From Actinomadura sp. 7K507 (GTDB lineage Bacteria > Actinomycetota > Actinomycetes > Streptosporangiales > Streptosporangiaceae): a stretch of 64,000 nucleotides of DNA. A program made the position numbers and the translations under genes. Location of the stretch: the NCBI RefSeq assembly GCF_004348425.1, contig NZ_SMKK01000015.1:1-64000 (forward strand), in the 5' to 3' direction. The notes below the pieces were generated by a model. The model was not told where the DNA came from and ran no database searches. It saw nothing but the letters and a program-made list of their open reading frames with translations. This document shows positions 1 through 14,204 of this stretch, in pieces (position 1 is the stretch's first letter; each line of letters starts with the position of its first letter).

Positions 1-125
1 GGTTGCTCACGTGTTACTCACCCGTTCGCCGCTCGAGTACCCCCGAAGGGGCCTTTCCGCTCGACTTGCATGTGTTAAGCACGCCGCCAGCGTTCGTCCT
101 GAGCCAGGATCAAACTCTCCATTAA
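1..125 (-). rRNA. rrs: 16S ribosomal RNA, 5' end (partial)
   Basis: Read on the minus strand, bases 91-120 give the universal 16S start (GGAGAGTTTGATCCTGGCTC...), followed by GAACGCTGGCGGCGTGC and the GTGAGTAACACGTG region at the window edge. Only about 125 nt of the gene are present; the rest lies before position 1. The exact mature 5' end cannot be fixed by eye and is set a few bases upstream of GGAGAG. The gene is transcribed away from tyrS and is preceded by its own leader and promoters (316-587). Confidence 0.95.
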
Positions 126-315
126 GGCCAAACGACCAGCCCGAGGGGCGAACCCCGAACCGGCCAAACCTCGGAAAACAATCCCAGCAACAAACCCCCC
201 AAACAAAGGGGGTCCTTGCCTCAAAGAAATCCCCACCACCCCCGAACAAACAATCAAGGGGCGGCCACGGGGCGACCCGACCAGAAAACACTGGCCGAGC
301 CGATAAAGGCACTGG

Positions 316-341
316 CTTTTAACACGCTGTTGAGTTCTCAA
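316..341 (-). promoter_or_regulatory. rrn leader conserved element (antitermination/processing motif)
   Basis: The minus strand reads TTGAGAACTCAACAGCGTG followed by TTAAAAG, the sequence block that recurs in actinobacterial rRNA leaders and is usually assigned to BoxA-type antitermination and RNase III processing. It lies between promoter P2 (405-433) and the 16S start. The identification is by remembered motif; the role is inferred. Confidence 0.6.
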
Positions 342-404
342 GAAACGGACACCCACCGCGCCGAACCCCGCTCCCGCAGGCCCCGGCTCCGGGGCAACCT
401 CTCT

Positions 405-433
405 ATCCTAACCGATCCGCCCCGTTTGTCCAA
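405..433 (-). promoter_or_regulatory. rrn promoter P2 (sigma70-type)
   Basis: On the minus strand TTGGAC (428-433) and TAGGAT (405-410) are separated by exactly 17 nt and point toward 16S, about 280 nt upstream of it. The -10 is a good HrdB-type hexamer (TAnnaT). Confidence 0.65.
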
Positions 434-558
434 CTTGGAGGTGGTTCGGCCCCCTGCGTCCCTTTCGGGTGAGACAGGTCTCTACCCGGCGGTTCGCAGA
501 GGGATCCCCCCGGGGCCGGCCGCCTTTCGGCGTCCCGCTCCCCCGTGGGGCATGTAGA

Positions 559-587
559 ACAGTAGATCCGGCCGTCAGGTGCGTCAA
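559..587 (-). promoter_or_regulatory. rrn promoter P1 (sigma70-type)
   Basis: On the minus strand TTGACG (582-587) and TACTGT (559-564) are separated by exactly 17 nt. It lies 154 nt upstream of P2, giving the tandem promoters expected of an rRNA operon. The remaining sequence between 126 and 709 shows no gene; every ORF there is short and lacks coding character. Confidence 0.7.
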
Positions 588-709
588 ATCGACGCTACCG
601 GGCACGAAAGCCCAGGTCAGCCGATGTTTTCAAGGCTGGAATCGTGCCCCGGAACGCATCCTCGTAACCGCACTGTGACGTGTATTTGCCGAAGCTTGCC
701 CACGTCATG

Positions 710-747
710 GTGACCGTCCACCCGGATCACCCCGGGCGGACGGTCAC
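710..747 (-). terminator. tyrS transcription terminator hairpin
   Basis: GTGACCGTCC (710-719) pairs perfectly with GGACGGTCAC (738-747), and CCCGG/CCGGG inside the loop can extend the stem. It begins 9 nt after the tyrS stop codon. There is no U-tract, as is common for actinobacterial terminators. It insulates tyrS from the rrn promoters. Confidence 0.7.
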
Positions 748-755
748 GCAACCGT

Positions 756-2033
756 TCAGGACGCGGTCACCTCGACGCCGCCCACGTTGCGCTTGCCGCG
801 TCGCAGGACGAGGAAGCGGCCGTGGAGGAGGTCGGTGGCGGCCGGTGCGGCGTCCTCCGACTCGACCTTGGCGTTGTTGAGGTAGGCGCCGCCCTGGGCG
901 ACCGCCCGGCGCGCCTCGGACTTGCTCTTGCACAGGCCGGACGCCACCAGGAGATCCACCACGGTCGGCAGGTCCCCCGAGGGGAGCTCCGTGCGGGGCA
1001 CCTCGGCCAGCGCGGCCCGCAACGTCCGTTCGTCCAGTTCTTCCAGCGCGCCCTGCCCGAACAGGGCGCGGGAGGCGGCCACGACCCGGCCGGTCTCATC
1101 CGCGCCGTGCACGAGCGTGGTCATCTCCTCGGCGAGCGCCCGCTGCGGAGCTCGGGCGGAGGGCCGGTCGGCGCCCTGCTTGACCAGGTCCTCGATCTCC
1201 TCGCGGGAGCGGAAGCTGAAGACCTTGAGGAAGTTCTCCACGTCCCGGTCGTCGGCGTTGATCCAGAACTGGTAGAACGCGTACGGCGAGGTCAGCTCGG
1301 CGTCGAGCCAGTAGGTCTCGCCGCCCGCGGTCTTGCCGAACTTGGATCCGTCCGCTTTGGTGAGCAGCGGCGTGGTCAGGGCGTGCGCGCTCCCGCCCTC
1401 GACGCGGCGGACCAGGTCGACCCCCGCCGTGAGGTTGCCCCACTGGTCGCTGCCGCCCGTCTGCAGCCGGCACCCGTACCGCCGGTACAGCTCCAGGAAG
1501 TCCATCGACTGGAGCAGGACGTAGCTGAACTCGGTGTAGCTCATGCCGGTGCTGTCGAGACGGGCCTTGACCGTCTCGCGGGCGAGCATCCGGTTGACCG
1601 GGAAGTGCTTGCCGATGTCGCGCAGGAACTCGATGGCGGTCATGGGGCCGGTCCAGTCGAGGTTGCTGACCATCGTCGCGCCCGTCGGTCCCTCGTCGAA
1701 GTCGAGGAACCTCGACACCTGGCCGCGGATCCGCTCGACCCAGCCGGCGACGGTCTCCTCGGAGTTCAGGACGCGTTCGGCGCTCTTGCCGCTCGGGTCC
1801 CCGATCAGGCCGGTGGCGCCGCCGACGAGGCCGAGGGGCCGGTGCCCTGCCCTCTGGAAGCGCCGCAGCATGAGGATCTGGATCAGATTCCCGAGGTGCA
1901 GCGAGGGCGCCGTCGGGTCGAACCCGCAATAGAGCGTGACCGGTCCCGCGGCGAGCAGCGCCCGCAGTTCGTCCAGGTCGGTGGACTGCGCGATCAGGCC
2001 GCGCCACGCGAGATCGTCCAGGATGTCGGTCAC
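756..2033 (-). CDS. tyrS: Tyrosyl-tRNA synthetase
   Basis: Charges tRNA-Tyr with tyrosine in the cytoplasm. The 425-aa protein has the class I catalytic domain with the HIGH-type motif HLGN (about residues 46-49), the TyrS tyrosine-pocket sequence GGSDQWGNL in mid-protein and the KMSKS-type motif KFGKT. A C-terminal S4 RNA-binding domain occupies about residues 360-420. Length is normal for bacterial TyrS. The start is a GTG preceded by GAGGGAG at 3-nt spacing. A strong hairpin at 710-747 closes the transcript. No T-box leader is visible in the 75 nt upstream. Confidence 0.97.
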   Translation of the reverse strand: MTDILDDLAWRGLIAQSTDLDELRALLAAGPVTLYCGFDPTAPSLHLGNLIQILMLRRFQRAGHRPLGLVGGATGLIGDPSGKSAERVLNSEETVAGWVERIRGQVSRFLDFDEGPTGATMVSNLDWTGPMTAIEFLRDIGKHFPVNRMLARETVKARLDSTGMSYTEFSYVLLQSMDFLELYRRYGCRLQTGGSDQWGNLTAGVDLVRRVEGGSAHALTTPLLTKADGSKFGKTAGGETYWLDAELTSPYAFYQFWINADDRDVENFLKVFSFRSREEIEDLVKQGADRPSARAPQRALAEEMTTLVHGADETGRVVAASRALFGQGALEELDERTLRAALAEVPRTELPSGDLPTVVDLLVASGLCKSKSEARRAVAQGGAYLNNAKVESEDAAPAATDLLHGRFLVLRRGKRNVGGVEVTAS

Positions 2034-2108
2034 GGTCTCCCTCGTCTCCGGCTTGCTTTCCGTTCGCCCACCAGCCTGCCCCGCGGGCGGGCGTCACGCC
2101 AACGATAT

Positions 2109-2576
2109 TCAACGCCCGCCGAGGTAGTGGTGCGCGGGGACGAAGACCTCGTGCCCCGAGGTGAAGATCACCCGGACGCCCCGCCGGTCCCAGTGCGCGG
2201 TCCGGATGACGGGCCGCGCCTCCGGATCCCCGAAACCGAGACGCACGAAGTACCCGTACCCGAGGCCCGGGTCCCGGCCCGTGTACAACTCGTAAGCCCG
2301 GTGCCGCCCGAAGAGGCGGCTGCGCTTGTGGACCACGCCGGCGTAGTGGACGCCGCCGTCCTCGTACTTCACCGTGGCCGGTTGCCGCTCCACCTTGCCG
2401 ATCTCGTCGATCCGGTGCAGGGAACCGTCGATGATCCCGGCGGCCAGGAGGACCAGGAGCGCGAAGTAGCCCGTGGTGCACAGCACGGCCTTGCGTCGCC
2501 GTTTCCGCGGGCGCGGTGGGGACGGGACGGGCGGCCCGCTCTCACCGGCTGCTTCCGGTGGGGCGGGCTCAGTCAA
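2109..2576 (-). CDS. Small membrane-anchored protein of unknown function
   Basis: A 155-aa protein I do not recognise. Residues 1-28 are Pro-rich and basic (RPRKRRRK). One hydrophobic segment follows (about 31-50, [13 protein letters not shown]) and then a hydrophilic domain with many Arg, Tyr and Gly residues, so it is probably N-in with an extracytoplasmic C-terminus. The start is a TTG overlapping the last 8 nt of the glycosylase gene upstream, which suggests translational coupling. tyrS follows 75 nt downstream on the same strand. Reality as a gene rests on codon bias and the membrane segment. Confidence 0.7.
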   Translation of the reverse strand: MTEPAPPEAAGESGPPVPSPPRPRKRRRKAVLCTTGYFALLVLLAAGIIDGSLHRIDEIGKVERQPATVKYEDGGVHYAGVVHKRSRLFGRHRAYELYTGRDPGLGYGYFVRLGFGDPEARPVIRTAHWDRRGVRVIFTSGHEVFVPAHHYLGGR

Positions 2577-3204
2577 CGGCGGTGACCTTCTTGCGCTGCC
2601 TCGGGACGTGGGGGCGGTACGGGGAGACGGTGGGGTCGCCGTCGATCCAGAAGCGCCACGGCACCTCCTTGGCTCCGTTCACGCCCGTGCGCGGCCCCGT
2701 CCTGATGCGGTCCCGGTCGGCGGGCTCGCCGGCGTGGACGGTCAGCGGGCCGCCGGGAGAGCAGGCGTCCAGGCCGTTCTGCTCGCGGGCGACACCGAGT
2801 GCCCGGCACAGCCGGGCGGGCCCACGGGCCAGGTCCCGGACGGTGGAACGCGGGCGCCGCGCCCGTGCCGTCTCCTCCCCCGCGACGATCTCGCCGCCGC
2901 GGAGCAGGACCGCCATGGAAGTCCCGTCCGGCCCGCACACGAGGTTCATGCAGAAGTGCATGCCGTAGGTGAAGTAGACGTAGGCGTGGCCGGGCGGCCC
3001 GAACATCACGGCGTTGCGCGCCGTCCGTCCCCGGAAGGCGTGGGAGGCGGGGTCGTGCGGCCCCGCGTACGCCTCGACCTCGGTAAGCCTGACCGCGACC
3101 TCGCCCTCGGGGGTGGCGTGCCTGAGCACCTGCCCGAGCAGTGCGGGCGCCACCTCATCGACGGCGCGGTCGAAGAAGTCCCGTGGCAGCAGCTCTCCGC
3201 TCAT
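2569..3204 (-). CDS. DNA-3-methyladenine glycosylase (AAG/MPG family)
   Basis: Removes 3-methyladenine and other alkylated purines from DNA to start base-excision repair. The 211-aa protein has the AAG-family order: LLPRDFF at the N-terminus, the catalytic-region motif TEVEAYxGxxDxASH (about 41-55), [25 protein letters not shown] (about 62-87) and a C-terminal WRFW. Glu in EVEAY is the expected catalytic general base. Full length for a bacterial member (about 200 aa). ATG start. Its 3' end overlaps the small membrane-protein gene by 8 nt. Confidence 0.95.
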   Translation of the reverse strand: MSGELLPRDFFDRAVDEVAPALLGQVLRHATPEGEVAVRLTEVEAYAGPHDPASHAFRGRTARNAVMFGPPGHAYVYFTYGMHFCMNLVCGPDGTSMAVLLRGGEIVAGEETARARRPRSTVRDLARGPARLCRALGVAREQNGLDACSPGGPLTVHAGEPADRDRIRTGPRTGVNGAKEVPWRFWIDGDPTVSPYRPHVPRQRKKVTAVD

Positions 3205-3273
3205 CGCCTCACCCTAGGGCTGCACCATGGGCAGCTCTCGACCGGTTCGTGGACCACCCGGGACGCCCGGCCG

Positions 3274-4692
<1,419 letters not shown>

Positions 4693-4740
4693 GAAAATCC
4701 TCTTCTTCCCACCGTTGAACGTCGTCTCCTTCCCCACGCC

Positions 4741-4786
4741 GTCACCGCGCGGGGACGCCGCGTGCACGGCGTCCCCAGGTGGTGAC
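4741..4786 (-). other. Stem-loop between argG and argH
   Basis: GGGGACGCCG (4751-4760) pairs perfectly with CGGCGTCCCC (4767-4776) across a 6-nt loop. Outside it GTCACC (4741-4746) pairs with GGTGAC (4781-4786). The structure fills the 150-nt argG-argH spacer and ends about 50 nt before the argH start. It could be a partial terminator or an RNA-processing/stability element that sets argG:argH ratios; the function is inferred. Confidence 0.55.
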
Positions 4787-4842
4787 ACGGCGTCCGCCAC
4801 AGGGTACGGCGAAACCGCCTCCTCCCGTGGTGGCGAGGCCCG

Positions 4843-6039
4843 TCAGGCGTCGCGGTCCCGCTTGGCGGCGATCTTGCTGGGCAGGCTCCACAGCTCGACG
4901 AAGCCCTTGGCGAGGCTCTGGTCGAAGGTGTCACCCGTGTCGTAGGTGGCCAGGTCGTAGCTGTACAGGGACGCGTCGCTGCGCCGGCCGGTGACGACGG
5001 CGCGGCCGCCGTGCAGGGTCAGCCGGACGTCGCCGGACACGTGCTTCTGCGCGTCGGCGATGAACGCGTCGAGGGAGTCCTTCAAGGGCGAGAACCACAG
5101 GCCGTCGTAGGCGAGTTCCCCCCACCGCTGGTCGACGGACCGCTTGAAGCGGGCGAGGTCGCGTTCGACCGTGACGTTCTCCAGCTCCATGTGCGCGGTG
5201 ATGAGCGCGATCGCGGCGGGCGCCTCGTAGACCTCCCGGCTCTTGATGCCCACGAGCCGGTCCTCGACCATGTCGATGCGCCCGACGCCGTGGGCGCCGG
5301 CGCGCCGGTTCAGCTCGGCGATGATCTGGTACGGGGTGAGCGGGCGGCCGTCGAGCGCGACGGGCACGCCGGAGGCGAACGTGATGACGACCTCGTCGGC
5401 CTCGCGCGGCTCGGCGGGGTCGGCGGTGTAGTCGTAGACGTCCTCGACGGGCCCGTTCCAGATGTCCTCCAGGAACCCGGTCTCGACGGCCCGGCCCCAC
5501 AGGTTCTGGTCGATGGAGTACGGGGACTTGGCGGACACGTCGATCGGCAGGCCCTTGTCCTCGGCGAACGCGATCGCCTTGTCCCGCGTCCAGGCGAAGT
5601 CGCGGGCGGGAGCGATGACCTTCAGGTCGGGGTTGAGGGCGGACAGGCCGGCCTCGAAGCGGACCTGGTCGTTGCCCTTGCCGGTGCAGCCGTGCGAGAC
5701 GGTGGTGCCGCCGAACTCGCGGGCGGCCGACACCAGGTGCTTGACGATCAGCGGCCGGGACAGCGCCGACACCAGCGGGTAGCGGTCCATGTAGAGGGCG
5801 TTGGCCTGCATGGCGGGGACGCAGAAGTCCGCGGCGAACTCCTCCTTGGCGTCCACGACGACGGCCTCGGCCGCACCGCAGGCGAGGGCCCGCTTGCGGA
5901 TGGTGTCGAGGTCCTCGCCGCCCTGGCCGACGTCCAAGGCCACCGCGATGACCTCCCCGCCGGTCTGCTCGGCGAGGTACGGGATGGCGACGGAGGTGTC
6001 CAGACCTCCGGAGTATGCGAGTACGACGCGCTCGCTCAT
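4843..6039 (-). CDS. argG: Argininosuccinate synthase
   Basis: Condenses citrulline and aspartate with ATP to argininosuccinate. The 398-aa protein carries the N-type ATP pyrophosphatase P-loop [10 protein letters not shown] (residues 8-17), the family sequence [17 protein letters not shown]-like block (here [14 protein letters not shown]) and the typical length. ATG start with AGGAG 9 nt upstream. It follows argR after a 75-nt gap and precedes argH after 150 nt, so it may have its own promoter as well as operon read-through. Confidence 0.97.
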   Translation of the reverse strand: MSERVVLAYSGGLDTSVAIPYLAEQTGGEVIAVALDVGQGGEDLDTIRKRALACGAAEAVVVDAKEEFAADFCVPAMQANALYMDRYPLVSALSRPLIVKHLVSAAREFGGTTVSHGCTGKGNDQVRFEAGLSALNPDLKVIAPARDFAWTRDKAIAFAEDKGLPIDVSAKSPYSIDQNLWGRAVETGFLEDIWNGPVEDVYDYTADPAEPREADEVVITFASGVPVALDGRPLTPYQIIAELNRRAGAHGVGRIDMVEDRLVGIKSREVYEAPAAIALITAHMELENVTVERDLARFKRSVDQRWGELAYDGLWFSPLKDSLDAFIADAQKHVSGDVRLTLHGGRAVVTGRRSDASLYSYDLATYDTGDTFDQSLAKGFVELWSLPSKIAAKRDRDA

Positions 6040-6114
6040 GGTCGTTGTCTCCTGTGCGAAGTGTGTGTGGCGTGAAGTTTCGGTGTGTGCTGGCTGGGAC
6101 CGGGCCGGGCGGCC

Positions 6115-8766
<2,652 letters not shown>

Positions 8767-8770
<4 letters not shown>

Positions 8771-9692
8771 GCCCGCTCCGCCCCGGGAACGCCGGGCAGC
8801 ACCATCGTTCCGATCCCTTCGTCGGTGAAGATCTCCAGCAGCAGCGCGTGCGGGACGCGCCCGTCCAGCACGTGGGCGCGGGGTACGCCGCCGCGCACCG
8901 CGGTCAGGCACGCCTCCATCTTCGGGACCATGCCCGCCGACAGGTCCGGCAAAAGGACGGCCAGCTCGTCGGTGGTGAGGCTGTCGATCACGTCGTCGCT
9001 GTCGGGCCAGTCGGCGTACAGTCCCTCGACGTCGGTCAGCACGACCAGCTTCGCCGCGTCCAGCGTGACGGCCAGCGCCGCGGCGGCCGTGTCGGCGTTG
9101 ACGTTGTAGACCTCGCCGTCGTCGCCGCGCGCGATGCTGGAGATCACCGGGATCCGGCCGTCGTCCAGCAGCGCCCGGACGGCGCTCGCCTGCACCTCGA
9201 CGATCTCGCCGACCTGGCCGATGTCGACGGCCTCGCCGTCCACCATCGCCCGCTTGCGCTCGGCGGTGAGCAGGTTCGCGTCCTCGCCGGACATGCCGAG
9301 CGCGAACGGCCCGTGCCGGTTGATCAGCCCGACGACGTCGCGCTGCACCTGGCCGGTCAGCACCATGCGGACGACCTCCATGGCCTCCGGCGTGGTCACC
9401 CGCAGCCCGGCGGTGAACGTCGAGTCGATGCCGTTGCGGGCGAGCGCCGCGTTGATCTGCGGGCCGCCGCCGTGCACGATCACCGGCTTCAGTCCGGCGT
9501 AGCGCAGGAACACGATGTCCTCGGCGAACGAGTGCCGCAGAGCCTCGTCGGTCATCGCGTGCCCGCCGTACTTGATCACGACCGTCTTGCCGTGGAACCG
9601 CTCCAGCCACGGCAGCGCCTTGATCAGCGTCTCCGCCTTGGACAGGACACCGGCCCTGCTCTTGCGCATGTCCGCGCCCGTCGTGACCGCGC

Positions 9693-9696
<4 letters not shown>
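8767..9696 (-). CDS. argB: Acetylglutamate kinase
   Basis: Phosphorylates N-acetylglutamate; usually the feedback-controlled step. The amino-acid-kinase motifs KYGGHAM (about residue 37), HGGGPQINA, and a C-terminal glycine-rich [16 protein letters not shown] are visible. 309 aa from the ATG at 9696, which overlaps the argJ stop (ATGA); an internal ATG at 9669 (MRKSRAG) would also leave the kinase domain whole. The N-terminal extension before the kinase domain is the type associated with arginine-inhibited, hexameric enzymes, which is a family inference only. Confidence 0.95.
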
Positions 9697-12920
<3,224 letters not shown>

Positions 12921-12987
12921 CCGATTCACGCAGGCGACGATGCCCATCCCGGGGGACCGCGGTCAACCGCGGTGGCCGGCGAGGAGC

Positions 12988-13020
12988 GGGGCCCGGGGGT
13001 TTTGCCGCCCCCCGGGCCCC
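12988..13020. terminator. Strong hairpin terminator bounding the RNA cassette
   Basis: GGGGCCCGGGGG (12988-12999) pairs perfectly with CCCCCGGGCCCC (13009-13020) over a 9-nt loop: 12 GC pairs. On the minus strand it ends the permuted tRNA-like RNA unit before the transglycosylase gene. No U-tract. Confidence 0.7.
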
Positions 13021-13056
13021 TGTGGTTACCGCCCAATTGGCACGCCGGCACATGGA

Positions 13057-13157
13057 TGGACGCGGATCAGTATGAGACCGTCGCGCGTTACCGTTATGCG
13101 ATCGCCGCACGAGCGCGGCGAGCCGGACTCGAACCGGCATCTCGACGGTGGCGTCCA
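13057..13157 (-). ncRNA. Circularly permuted tRNA-like RNA module B (Glu-like)
   Basis: Read 5'-3' on the minus strand: CCGTCG (13148-13143), AGAT, T-arm GCCGG-TTCGAGT-CCGGC (13138-13122), TCGCCGC (13121-13115), loop GCTCGT, then GCGGCGA (13108-13102), TC, D-arm with AACGGTA (13099-13085), G, CGACGG (13083-13078). TCGCCGC/GCGGCGA is a perfect 7-bp acceptor stem, and CCGTCG/CGACGG a perfect 6-bp anticodon-like stem. The order is T-arm before D-arm, the reverse of a tRNA. Flanks TGGACGC (13157-13151) and GCGTCCA (13063-13057) form a 7-bp outer helix. Rejoined, it would be a 71-nt tRNA with anticodon-loop sequence GTCTCAC (CTC, Glu). Known parallels are tRNA-mimicking YrlA-type Y RNAs and permuted tRNA genes. 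Confidence 0.8.
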
Positions 13158-13197
13158 CGTCCGCGCGATCCGGCGATCGGCGGTGAATGCTGAGTCT

Positions 13198-13333
13198 GGA
13201 GCGAGAATCTGAGGTTGATCGGGTGGCCGCCTCTACCGTTGGGCCACCCCGGCGCGGATGCCGGGGGCGGGACTCGAACCCGCATGTGACACTCACCCTT
13301 GTCAGCTTCGGCTTCAGCTTCAGCTTGCGCTCC
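13198..13333 (-). ncRNA. Circularly permuted tRNA-like RNA module A
   Basis: On the minus strand: T-arm GCGGG-TTCGAGT-CCCGC (13283-13267), CCCCGGC (13266-13260), 6-nt loop ATCCGC, GCCGGGG (13253-13247), TG, D-arm-like sequence with AACGGTAGA (13240-13232). The acceptor-like stem is a perfect 7 bp. GGGTG (13298-13294) can pair with CACCC (13225-13221), preceded on the 3'-half side by CTGACAA, which resembles a tRNA-Val(GAC) anticodon loop. However, the variable region (10 nt) and the D-to-anticodon connector are too long for a normal tRNA. GGAGCG (13333-13328)/CGCTCC (13203-13198) is a possible outer helix. Same architecture as module B, less regular. The anticodon assignment is tentative. Confidence 0.7.
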
Positions 13334-13340
13334 TCGCGCA

Positions 13341-13362
13341 CCCCCCGCGCCACGGCGGGGGG
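13341..13362. terminator. Hairpin terminator after the unknown conserved gene
   Basis: CCCCCCGC (13341-13348) pairs perfectly with GCGGGGGG (13355-13362) over a 6-nt loop, 39 nt past the stop codon of the 13402-14145 gene. It separates that gene from the RNA modules on the same strand, or acts as an attenuator between them. Confidence 0.55.
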
Positions 13363-13401
13363 GATCCTATTGAGTTGTCGGAACCGTCCCGTGCGGCGGG
13401 A

Positions 13402-14145
13402 TCACCCGAAGAGGTAGCCGAAGACCGCCTCACCGACACGCTGGTCGGTGACCTCGAGCCCGTTGGCCTCCTCGCGGGCGAACTTCACCGCGTCCTGCAG
13501 TTTCTCCACGCGGCCGAGCAGCTCGTTGACCCGCCTGGCCGGAAGCGCCCCGGAGAACTTCACCGTCGTCCACGTGCCGACGGGGATGTCCTCGTAGTAC
13601 ACCTCGACCTGGGCGGGGTGCTTCTCGGTCGCCTCCGCCTTGACGTGGTTGCGCGGGACCTTCTTGGTCTTCACGGTGCGGACCGCCTCGGTCCGCCACA
13701 CGTCGGTGGACGCGTCGAAGGTCCACGTCTCGGCGGCGTCGAGCACCGGCAGCTTCTTGACGAAGGTGTGCAGGTCCTTGAGCTGCTTCTCCAGGAAGAG
13801 CAGGTAGGAGACCGGCACTTCGCGCAGTAGCGTCGTGCCGTCCACCGTCACGTCCGCGCGGGCGGTGCAGTTCGCCCAGTCCTTGGTGGCGGTGACGTCG
13901 AACAGCCGCGTCAGCGAGCCCGTCACGTCGCGCAGGACGTCGTCCACCTTGACCTGGACCCGGGTGGACTCGGCCGGCAGCTGCTCGCCCTCCTCGTCCT
14001 TCGGCTGGTAGGTCCGCGAGATGCCCGACAGCAGCGGCGCCTTCTGGACCGAATGGTGCGCGGCGGTCAGGTCCTGGAAGGACTTGCCCTTGACGCCCTT
14101 CTCGACCGCGATGATCTGGTTGAGCTTGGTCGGCCCCCCGTTCAC
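13402..14145 (-). CDS. Conserved actinobacterial protein of unknown function (DUF7873-like)
   Basis: A 247-aa soluble protein, no signal or membrane segment. It resembles a conserved family found in actinomycetes (I believe catalogued as DUF7873; recalled, not verified). Striking stretches are KLNQIIAVEKGVKGK near the start, SRTYQPKDEEGEQLP, FDVTATKDWANCTARADV, VPVSYLLFLEKQLKDLHTFV and a C-terminal helix VNELLGRVEKLQDAVKFAREEAN. Such strong conservation suggests a specific partner. It is the gene immediately upstream of, and co-directional with, the permuted tRNA-like modules, so an RNA-related role is possible but unproven. GTG start with GAGGGGA immediately upstream. Confidence 0.85.
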   Translation of the reverse strand: MNGGPTKLNQIIAVEKGVKGKSFQDLTAAHHSVQKAPLLSGISRTYQPKDEEGEQLPAESTRVQVKVDDVLRDVTGSLTRLFDVTATKDWANCTARADVTVDGTTLLREVPVSYLLFLEKQLKDLHTFVKKLPVLDAAETWTFDASTDVWRTEAVRTVKTKKVPRNHVKAEATEKHPAQVEVYYEDIPVGTWTTVKFSGALPARRVNELLGRVEKLQDAVKFAREEANGLEVTDQRVGEAVFGYLFG

Positions 14146-14204
14146 TCCCCTCGATGTGAGGATGACGGTAACAGGCGACTGATCATGACATCACCGCATT
14201 TTCG

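Noticed and set aside
2034-2108. T-box riboswitch before tyrS
   Set aside because: The upstream gap is only 75 nt and no specifier/T-box sequence or antiterminator is visible; none is seen before pheS, alaS or hisS either.
13057-13333. Reading the region as ordinary linear tRNA genes
   Set aside because: From the 5' acceptor at 13253 to the next T-arm is about 130 nt and the would-be acceptor strands (GCCGGGG with TCGCCGC) do not pair; each pairs perfectly with the T-arm-linked strand on its other side.
13187-13417. Short ORFs across the RNA modules
   Set aside because: They run through T-arms and terminators, have no ribosome binding site and atypical composition.
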